Below are positions 55,701 through 64,000 of a DNA stretch of 64,000 bases, piece by piece; the first letter of the stretch is position 1; the number at the start of each line of letters is the position of its first letter. The position numbers and the translations under genes are program-made. This DNA comes from Lineus longissimus (lineage: Eukaryota; Nemertea; Pilidiophora; Heteronemertea; Lineidae), in the NCBI RefSeq assembly GCF_910592395.1, contig NC_088312.1:7440001-7504000 (forward strand). The letters are read 5' to 3'. A model generated the notes under the pieces. The model saw only the letters and a list, made by a program, of their open reading frames with translations, was not told the origin of the DNA and made no database searches.

Positions 55701-56735
55701 CTCACTCCCATGTAGATCAGTTGAATGACCTTGACCCAGTTGCTGGTAATAGAATTGAAAACAACATCTCCTGGCGCTGGCTTTGATTGGCTTGAACACC
55801 AGGGTATTTTAGTCACTCGTACATTGAGATTAGAATATGAAGCCATGTGGTGGATTATTACACGAAATTATATAAAATTCGATAAATGCTTATTATCCCT
55901 GAGTGGATCCGAGAACTGGTGTATAAATATTAGATCTGTTGGTTAAATAAGTGGCTAATTTTACTTTCAAAGCAGTTATTCAGAAGATCAGATGCTAGTG
56001 GAGTGCTTTTAGCCAGGACTACATTTCCACATAGTTGCACAAACTCATTATTATTATTGTTAATTATCATTTTTACAATGTAGTATGTTTTTATTGTGGA
56101 AGCTGTGCTAAAGGATACACTTAATGGTTATTTGCGGTATCTTAATTGCTTGTGGCACTAGCACTGAAAAGGAAATACATAAAAAATTAATCAATCCGTC
56201 TGTAGACTGTAAAAGTATTAGAAATGTGTTTATCCAGACAGCAGGTGCCTGGCCTGTTAACTGAAAGGTGCACTTCACAGATTGAATCTTTTTCTGGATT
56301 CTAGCTTGCCGGCTACCATGCATTAACTTTTGTCCATGAGTTGTCTGTCTATGCCAAGCAACGGGAACAGACGGTAACTGTCAAAGCCTTTTTCTAATGC
56401 TGCAGTTCAAGACCCCTTTTAATGTGGTCTGGAGACTGTAGACATTTATTTTAACCCATTAAGTACATGTCTGAGCCTTATGCTTCATACTGGGGAATAC
56501 TGAAGGGCGTGCTGAGAACAAATTCTATCATCAACCCCTTCATTTTTGCAGCCTGTGGCAACCCAATCAGCTCCCCTGGCATGACAGGACGTGCCCGGGA
56601 GTCAAGTAGGCAGCATTTTGGTGCAAACATATTGCCGACATGGCCATCTTCCAACTCAAACACTCAATACCAAAACATGTTGTTCTGTGCACTGGTTTGG
56701 GTTCACATTCTTGGTTTTCATCTGTTGAAGCAACA
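52763..56735. other. intergenic, no gene seen
   Basis: AT-rich. Contains the pogo-like MITE at 53291-53464. Nothing else was recognised. Confidence 0.5.
53291..53464. mobile_element. pogo/Tigger-like MITE
   Basis: Perfect 15-base TIRs CAGTGGAACCTCCCT and AGGGAGGTTCCACTG, flanked by TA on the left and TG (mutated TA) on the right. The interior repeats GGACACCTCTC-type motifs. A diverged relative lies at 60680-60836. Confidence 0.8.
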
Positions 56736-56737
56736 CC

Positions 56738-56868
56738 GTCATACAGCAAGCGCTTTGGCACAAGAGTTGAGCCTCAGCCTTGTGATCAGGAGGTCCCAGG
56801 TTCGATACCCGGCCGTTGCCACTTTGTTACTCCCAACACATCGTCCTGTGGGGGTAAATCACTTTTCT
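56738..56868 (+). mobile_element. tRNA-derived SINE
   Basis: CCTTGTGATCAGGAGGTCCC leads directly into the B-box GGTTCGATACCC (56799-56810). The body ends in GGGGGTAAATCACTTTT. The open frame that crosses it is not a gene. Confidence 0.55.
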
Positions 56869-57279
56869 AATTATATGAGCCTATTCCAGCAGCTACACTC
56901 CAGCTCCAAAGGATTTGAAAATCAATGGGGTTACTATTGGTCAATAGGTTGTTGACTCCACAATAAAACTCCTGAACCGCAAATGACATCCAGGGTTGTT
57001 TTGTATCTGGAGCAGGGGTATTCTGGATAGATGTAAACACACAAGTCTCTGGATCTGCCAAAACTCAGATCAATATGTGAGATTGTCGCACCTTTTGAAT
57101 GACACCTCAGCAGTTTCATTCCTTTATTTTGCAAACCCAGCACAACCCTTCAGGGTAATGCTTTGGCAATACATTGGTGAATTGGACCCTTTCGGGACAT
57201 ACTCACAGTCTTACCACACATAAGATTTCATAGGGTTCATTTTGGTACCTGCACCATACTCCGTCTTTCCCGCACTGAT

Positions 57280-57610
57280 TACTGATGAGAAAACACCTTT
57301 TCGAAACCGTTTTCATGGCAACCATCACCCGGCGAGCCCAACCCGCAAACACACTATATGTCGCCACCTATGGGGACACATGCGCAACCCAGTTTTCCCA
57401 CCAAATCTGACGCCAAATTGCATCATCGAAGGGAACGTCTCTCCACGAAGAGCGACGCCACGAGTCAACCCGACGTCACCGAATCCACGGATGACACAGC
57501 GACTTCAGGACAATGCAACGGTATTGACACTGATTGACGCAACGTTCAATCACAACGGTCTAATCCGCGTACGGGACAAGTCAGCCCTCTTTACGTTTCA
57601 CAATATGTGA
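57280..57610. other. CpG-rich island with an open frame of uncertain meaning
   Basis: This block is clearly richer in CG dinucleotides than its flanks. A + frame open from about 57242 to 57610 contains an internal ATG near 57380 but matches no family that I recognise. It may be a promoter or first exon of a gene outside the window, or a fragment of a mobile element. It ends next to a hairpin-GTC repeat element. Confidence 0.3.
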
Positions 57611-57633
57611 GATTAAGATGACAGGCATTTTTT

Positions 57634-58086
57634 GCTCACCTGTGAGCCTTTACCATCACGCAGTGTCCGTCGTCGTCGTTGTGAGACAACAGTGGCACGT
57701 TTTGTAACCGCTGAAGCTATTGAACTCTAACTTGTCATGTACCCCTGGGTGATCGCTACTCAGAGGCCAAATTGCGGTCTCATTGTCATAAAGGTTTCTT
57801 GAGTGATATTTCTATCTGACTTTCTTGTGATTGTCCCAATCTTATGATGAATTAATTCAAACTTGGCCACTAGAAAATCCTTATTATGTCATTTTGTACT
57901 CATTGGCTCACTGTCTAGTGATACAACACCGCTGTGTCCGTTGTCATCGTCGTCATTGTCTATATCCTGTTTCAAAAACAGTGGCATGTTTCTTAACCGC
58001 TGGAGCTTTGAACTTGAAACTTACACTGTCGGAGGACCCCTCAGGTCAGGTGACCTTTGACAATGAATTTTGGTCCGATTTACATG
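57634..58086 (+). repeat. decayed copy of the hairpin-GTC-monomer repeat family
   Basis: The short hairpin GCTCACCTGTGAGC (57634-57647) is followed by CCGTCGTCGTCG and a monomer start (GGCACGTTTTGTAACCGC). A second GTC-like and monomer start appears near 57930-58000. Strongly diverged. Confidence 0.65.
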
Positions 58087-59100
58087 CTTACTAAAGAGTA
58101 GAATGTATTTAGGACAGTCGAGATAGTTTCTACAAGTGTGTCATGTGTGGAATGGTAAGGGGGCATCTTCGTAAAGGAGCAAGGATGTCTGGGTTCAAAA
58201 GCTGAATCGACACTGAATGTTAACACCTTGAGTGTATAGCGATGTACAGGGTGGCCCAGAATAATTCTGGGCCTCCCTGTAGATAGATCTACGTAAGACA
58301 ATACCACCAATGAATATTCATAGATTGGAGGGTCCGGGCCTATCAATTAGACGAGTGCATGTTTTTAACACTCAAGTACATATTTGGAGAGGTATTGAAA
58401 AAATATTTCCTGTGGCAAGTCTACAGATATAAAGAAATTATTTGATGAAAAAATTAATTTTGAATTTTGCTAATTTGGTAATAGGGGATGTATTTTGAGA
58501 TTTTTCTGCCAGTTGGCTGAAAAGAGTGGAAATATCAATGTCTGTCCAATTTGTCGATTATCAAAAAATTCCTTGGTCAACTACCAGTTTACTTTTCACC
58601 ATTTACTTGCCCAACTGTCCGGAATATCATATCAAAATTTCAGATTCACAACCACGCAGTATTTGATGCGTCGCGGTCAAACATTGACAATTGAACTGCT
58701 GAGAGGCTTAAAAAATCAATGGTGGTCTTGCCTCGCGTCTATTACACCCAACCATTCAGTGCCCAATGACGCTATTCTAACATTGTTGAACAGGGGGTCC
58801 CATTGACTGCGGCAATTCTCTCCTTGAAACAATGTCAACTTAACACAAGCAGCATTTGATGTGCTGATCCTGAACCGAAGAAGTTCTTTACATCATCTTA
58901 TCTAACGAAATGAATGTCGAGTCTATTATAGCAGTGAACAATGAAGATGAAGAATGTAAATCCACCTCTGTCTTCTTTACTTTGTCAAGAGGAATCAATG
59001 GAGAAATAAAGTTTTGTCTCTTTCACAGCATCAGTCTGGGCGGCCGTACATCATGCCCCGTTCCTTGATGCTCGCATTATTGCATTTCCTTATTTAACTA
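58087..59100. other. no gene recognised; one near-palindrome
   Basis: A 37-base near-perfect palindrome lies at 58245-58281. An open frame at 58495-58806 has no family match. Confidence 0.45.
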
Positions 59101-59101
59101 T

Positions 59102-59132
59102 GATGATAATAATAACAATAATAATAATAATG

Positions 59133-59179
<47 letters not shown>

Positions 59180-59201
59180 GATAATGTAATAATAATAATA
59201 A
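59102..59201. repeat. (AAT)n microsatellite
   Basis: About 100 bases of AAT units with a few interruptions. Adjoining AACTTTTATTAATGATTAAG could be the 3' tail of a minus-strand non-LTR retroelement, which is inferred only. Confidence 0.85.
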
Positions 59202-59333
59202 ACTTTTATTAATGATTAAGGCCATCGGCCCCTTACAATAATACAAATTATTATATCAAGCAATACAACTCAAGATGACAAAACAAAGTAATACAATTAG
59301 AATTCGAGTCTCCTACCCCTACTCTTGTATAAA

Positions 59334-60141
59334 ATGAAATGGCCAGGGCCATTGTGCTCACCTCATGTGGAGGAAAGATGGATAAAGAGCATGGTATTGT
59401 GTCATGTAGTGTTAGGTTTGATGTAGGTCCAAGCAATTACAATTTCCCCAAAATGGCCAATTTACAGTACATTCGACCTCTGTGACCTTGAAAAGTAGGT
59501 CAAATCAAAGAAGACCCGGGTGACACATTGAATGGTTGTTAGAATTAGATGTACCTATGATATAAAATTGGTGCCAATCGGGCAAGTAATACTAGGAATA
59601 ATGGCATTTTGAAGAATTAAGGATTTGGCCCCCTCCCTGGAGGCCAAACGGCAAATCAGATCGCACCAAACTTCGGTACCTGAGACCACCTGACCAAGGG
59701 GTACATGTGTACTTAATTTGTGATCAATAGTCATTGCAGTTAAGAAACGTGCCATAGTTACGGCCTGACGGCCAATTTACGCCATTTGACCTCTGTGACC
59801 TTGACAAGAAGGTCAAATTAAAAACCTGTGTGACATACTGTATGGTGGTTAGATGTACCCATGATATCAAATTGGTGGCAATCGGGCAAGAAGTTAAGGA
59901 ATAATCACATTTTTAAGGTTTTTGGATTTTGCCCCTGGTGGTCAAGTGGTGAATCATATTGGACCAAACTTCGGTCCCTGAGATTACCTGACTAAGGGGT
60001 AAATGTGTACCAAATTTGGGATCAATAGTCATTGCAGTTTAGAAACGTGCCATCGTTACATCCTAACGGCCAATTTACACTATTTGACCTCTGTGACCTT
60101 GAAAAGGAGGGCAAATCAAAAACCCGGAGGATATATGATGC
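59334..60141 (-). repeat. inverted, truncated copy of the hairpin-GTC-monomer repeat family
   Basis: Reverse complement of 63163-63977 over its whole length with modest divergence, including the unique outer end (GGCCAGGGCCATTGTGCTCA). Contains three DR3 pairs on the minus strand (59474, 59787 and 60085) and one CTCF-core-like site (about 59931). Confidence 0.85.
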
Positions 60142-62862
60142 TGTGAGTGTAAGTATGGCACATTTCTTAACGATTAAGTGATTCTAGGCATTTCAACAAA
60201 GACTCTCCACCTCGGAGCCAGAGTGTGTCTGCCTAAAACGATTGATGAGTTAAATATTGAAGAATTCTTTATCTCTTAGGCAAATAAAACTTAATAAATA
60301 TGTGGTTTAATTTCAGTCCTGTCATAATTTGTGATTTATGTGTTGACCATGGAGATTTATCATGACACTGGAATATTTTGAACATATATTTGCTGAATGT
60401 GCATGAATTAAAAAAATATATGTACCCCTAATCAAATTTATGGATAAACAAGTTCATATAGACTTAAGTTTAACTTTTTAAAGGCTGGTTGAATCCAAAC
60501 GAATGAAGTTGAGTTTTAGAATGGGTTAGACCGTGGTTTTGGTTGATTTGAGGAACTGAACTCTCAAGGGATTATCTTATAAGAGGAAGACCGGTCGAAC
60601 AGACAGCTATTTCCCATTTTACTTGGCTGTAGAGTTCTGTGTCCGAAGTGGACCGTGAGGGTGCAAAAACTGGAAAATAAAGTGGAACCACCCTATAAAG
60701 TGGACACCACTCCATCAAGGACTGCATTGGTCCCAAATTGGTTGTTTCCATTGCATGTGACCTCTGAAATCGGAACACCTCTCCATCAAGGACAGCATTT
60801 GTCAGTACCAAAGGTGTCTTACTAGAGGTTCAACTGGACCAGGGCAAATGTTATTAAATCTGACTTCCTTTCCTTTGCTGGTAGTGCAACAATATAAAAA
60901 AACTGCACCGCATCATACATGCATACCGCCTGATGCGACTGACACAATTTCAGAGCCTTCTGTTTGCTGAGTGGGCCACAAGTGATTCGAACTCAAATTC
61001 ACTTTTATACGAAATCGATGTGAACATGGACTCCTCACACAGTTAGGGGAATATCGCTGCTTTGTCGAGCATATGCCTCATGTTGAAGAATGGTTAGCAA
61101 AACGTGTCTTTGCTGCTGAATTTCTTCTCTGCCAATTGGCTCGCTTAATAATTTTGCAGCATTTTGATCTGCAGTTGGGCTGGTACTGAATTTGATACCA
61201 CATGGTCATGCTAGAGGAGTACATGTAGGATGAATACTCCTTGGAGAATATCACCTCCAAGTGAAGCTCGAGCAAACACTGAAGAAGAAGGAAGAAATTT
61301 CACAACTTGCATCAATACTTGTATCAAGTGAAACTTTTACCCAAATGCAATTACATTGCTTTTGTAACTTCTGACATGAGTGCTGTACAATTAATAGTCA
61401 ATATTCAAAATTATGAACTCCAAGCACCTTTCTGATATGATAGCGGTAAATAAGTGCATCGTACCTAAGCACCTTGCCAACTCACCCAGTACTAGTGCAG
61501 AAAAGAGCTCAGCAATACTTTGTCAATATTATTGCTAGGTTTCATATTGAAATGTACCGAGTGTTCTCTGACCTTGTTGTTGAATTTGCTTTCAAAGATA
61601 AAAAATCTTACCGATCCCAGCATCTTCCAACATTGCCATCATATTGATAAAAGCTGTGACTGTGCACTGATATTATTTCACAATTTGGGGTCATGTTAAC
61701 ATGCTCTATGTATTACCCTTCTGCTGTCTATAGTCTGTATCCCAGGGCATGCTATAGCGGATCCATTTATTAACGTTAATGAGGCAGATCGATCCTCAAG
61801 CAGGATATACCGAAGGTGTGATCTTGGAAATGGGTGGGTTAACCCCTGGGGCCCTAACCCAGAAAAATTTGGAAATACAAGTGCCGAATGTGCATTTTCT
61901 GGGCATCTGAGGGCTAATATTAGAAGTTTTATATTTGTTCCTATAGGGAGAGGCCCTAAAAAAATCTTTGCTCTTCAGATGAAATGGTGGGGCGTGGTTC
62001 CCAGTATACAAGTTTGTTCTTGTATCACTGCGGATCATGGTCTTTATAATACCTTGCATGAAACCGTGTTGATTACCAGTGGGGTTAATTGGCGTGGGGA
62101 TCCTTATCTAACATGGCATGACATCTTTATCTAAAATTCCTTGTTGAATCAGATGCCACCTACATGATTATACAGTCTCGTTAATCCACCATTAGCTGAT
62201 TGCTGCCTTCCCAGCATCTATAAGATAAAAGTAAATTCCTGATAAAGATACATGTATCTAGTTCTCTTATTGGCACTGAGCTTCATTCTTTCTCTTTGCT
62301 GTGTCTTCTGTCATCTTGTCTATAGCAATGACAGGTTTCTTGTTCACTCCTGACAGCGTATCTGGATCCACTGTTCTTTCCAGTTAAAGATAAATTTGCC
62401 TGAAATCACAATATTCTCAGTTTAGCAGTGCGCATATTGGCCATCACTTAAGTATTGTCATTGTTTTAAGATATACAGAGTCACTTGCTGTGAGGTGGTG
62501 CTGGGATGCATCAGAAATTGTACACAAACGTTTCACCCACTTCTTGTGTTATACAGATGTTCATATTGTATCTTCACCAAAATACGTTCCATTTATTATC
62601 TGCCCCATGAAGTCACCCAGGTGTTATTCTTAATACAACCCTGGATATTTTTTTTTTACCACGGATATTGTGACGAATTTCTCCGGAAATCTTGGGAATA
62701 GAACGATATTGTATCATCAATTGGTGACTCATACTGAAAACTGCCTCATTCTGATTGGGTGCCGTGGTTATTAATGAAAAATCTTCTGAATGTAGCGCAA
62801 TCTGCCATTCTTAAAACCCGGGGCAGTGATCAACACAGAAGGTCTGACTCACTCCTGTTTTT
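60142..62862. other. intergenic between the two inverted repeat copies
   Basis: Contains the second pogo-like MITE (60680-60836). No gene was recognised; open frames near 61796-62059 and 62495-62701 are short and unmatched. Confidence 0.5.
60680..60836. mobile_element. diverged pogo-like MITE
   Basis: Ends AGTGGAACC and GGTTCAACT, with the same interior motifs (GGACACC, CTCCATCAAGGAC, GGTCCCAA) as the copy at 53291. TIRs are decayed. Confidence 0.65.
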
Positions 62863-63977
62863 AGCTCACCTCTTAGCAGAGGTGAGCTTATCCCATACCG
62901 TGGCGTCCGTCGTCCGTCGTCGTCGTCGTCGTCGTCCGTCGTCCGTTAGCAGGGCACGTTTCGTAACTGTTAGAGCTATTGAGTTGAAACTTGGTACACA
63001 TGTACCCTTATGTAATGACACCTTGGAGACCAAGTTTCGGTCCGATTCGTTTCATGGTTTGGCCACCAGGGGGCCAAACGTAAAAAGTGAAAATATGCAA
63101 TATCTCCCTTAATAGTAGTCGGGAAATTTTGAAAAAAATATGGTAGGTACTTCTAGCAAAGGTGCATCATATATCCTCCGGGTTTTTGATTTGACCTCCT
63201 TTTCAAGGTCACAGAGGTCAAATGGTGTAAATTGGCCGTTAGGATGTAACGATGGCACGTTCTAAACTGCAATGACTATTGATACCAAATTTGGTACACA
63301 TTTACCCCTTAGTCAGGTGATCTCAGGGACCGAAGTTTGGTCCAATATGATTCACCACTTGACCACCAGGGGGCAAAATCCAAAAACCTTAAAAATGTGA
63401 TTATTCCTTAACTTCTTGCCCGATTGCCACCAATTTGATATCATGGGTACATCTAACCACCATACAGTATATGTCACACAGGTTTTTAATTTGACCTTCT
63501 TGTCAAGGTCACAGAGGTCAAATGGCGTAAATTCGCCGTCAGGCCGTAACTATGGCACGTTTCTTAACTGCAATGACTATTGATCACAAATTAAGTACAC
63601 ATGTACCCCTTGGTCAGGTGATCTTAGGTACCGAAGTTTGGTGCGATCTGATTTGCCGTTTGGCCTCCAGGGAGGGGGCCAAATCCTAAATTCTTCAAAA
63701 TGCCATTATTCCTAGTAATGACTTGCCCGATTGGCACCAATTTTATATCATAGGTACATCTAATTCTAACAACCATTCAATGTGTCACCCGGGTCTTCTT
63801 TGATTTGACCTACTTTTCAAGGTCACAGAGGTCGAATGTACTGTAAATTGGCCATTTTGGGGAAATTGTAATTGCTTGGACCTACATCAAACCTAACACT
63901 ACATGACACAATACCATGCTCTTTATCCATCTTTCCTCCACATGAGGTGAGCACAATGGCCCTGGCCATTTCATTTC
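62863..63977 (+). repeat. most complete copy of the hairpin-GTC-monomer repeat family
   Basis: Begins with a perfect 10-base-stem hairpin (AGCTCACCTC, six-base loop, GAGGTGAGCT; 62863-62888). A CGTCCGTCGTC microsatellite and about three monomers follow, and a unique end carries GAGGTGAGC and a short AATGGCC hairpin. DR3 pairs at 63206, 63506 and 63820 (the last with one change); CTCF-core-like sites at 63063 and 63363. No coding capacity, so non-autonomous. Confidence 0.8.
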
Positions 63978-64000
63978 TCTTGCTCAGAAGGATTGAAGCA

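Noticed and set aside
56467-56955. 162-codon open frame
   Set aside because: It runs straight through a tRNA-derived SINE and has no domain; a chance frame.
58495-58806. 103-codon frame with a CxxC pair
   Set aside because: A single CxxC is not enough to claim a zinc finger, and no other family feature is visible.

Overview
This is an animal (metazoan) genomic window: AT-rich, with long GT-AG introns, many short inverted-repeat transposons, tRNA-derived SINEs, a Penelope-like element remnant and microsatellite-linked tandem repeats. A Drosophila-type light-sensing cryptochrome plus repeats resembling those of marine invertebrates suggests a lophotrochozoan (mollusc, brachiopod or annelid grade) or another marine invertebrate; the sequence alone does not fix the species.

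Three genes are well supported, all rebuilt here exon by exon with consistent splice phases. (1) On the + strand at 3109-31442, an eight-exon gene encodes a predicted 961-residue secreted or membrane-anchored protein. It has a signal peptide, then two tandem copies of the ectodomain of GPR158/GPR179-type receptors (Cache-like fold followed by an EGF-like cysteine module). The copies are joined by a very basic linker carrying five regularly spaced furin-type sites. The protein ends in a short hydrophobic tail instead of the seven-helix domain. (2) On the - strand at 37338-39643, a seven-exon VTA1/LIP5 gene (340 residues) encodes the ESCRT-III/VPS4 cofactor. (3) On the + strand at 40586-46245, a ten-exon type-1 cryptochrome gene (535 residues) has the full tryptophan relay. 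VTA1 and cry are divergently transcribed from a shared 942-base gap that contains a perfect PAR-bZIP D-box.

Layout: 1-510 tandem repeat; about 1010-1340 CpG-rich promoter candidate; 3109-31442 receptor-ectodomain gene, with a 14.8-kb first intron and a 7-kb sixth intron holding a 300-base tandem array; 31443-35100 3' flank; 35100-35600 degenerate minisatellite; 35701-36245 Penelope-like remnant; 37338-39643 VTA1; 40586-46245 cry with three inverted-repeat elements in its introns; 46246-64000 no recognised gene, but several mobile elements and two large, inverted copies of the repeat family seen at 24.9-26.4 kb.

The most unusual points are the furin-site ladder embedded between two receptor ectodomains that lack a 7TM core, and a repeat family in which most monomers carry a DR3 nuclear-receptor half-site pair and a CTCF-core-like motif.
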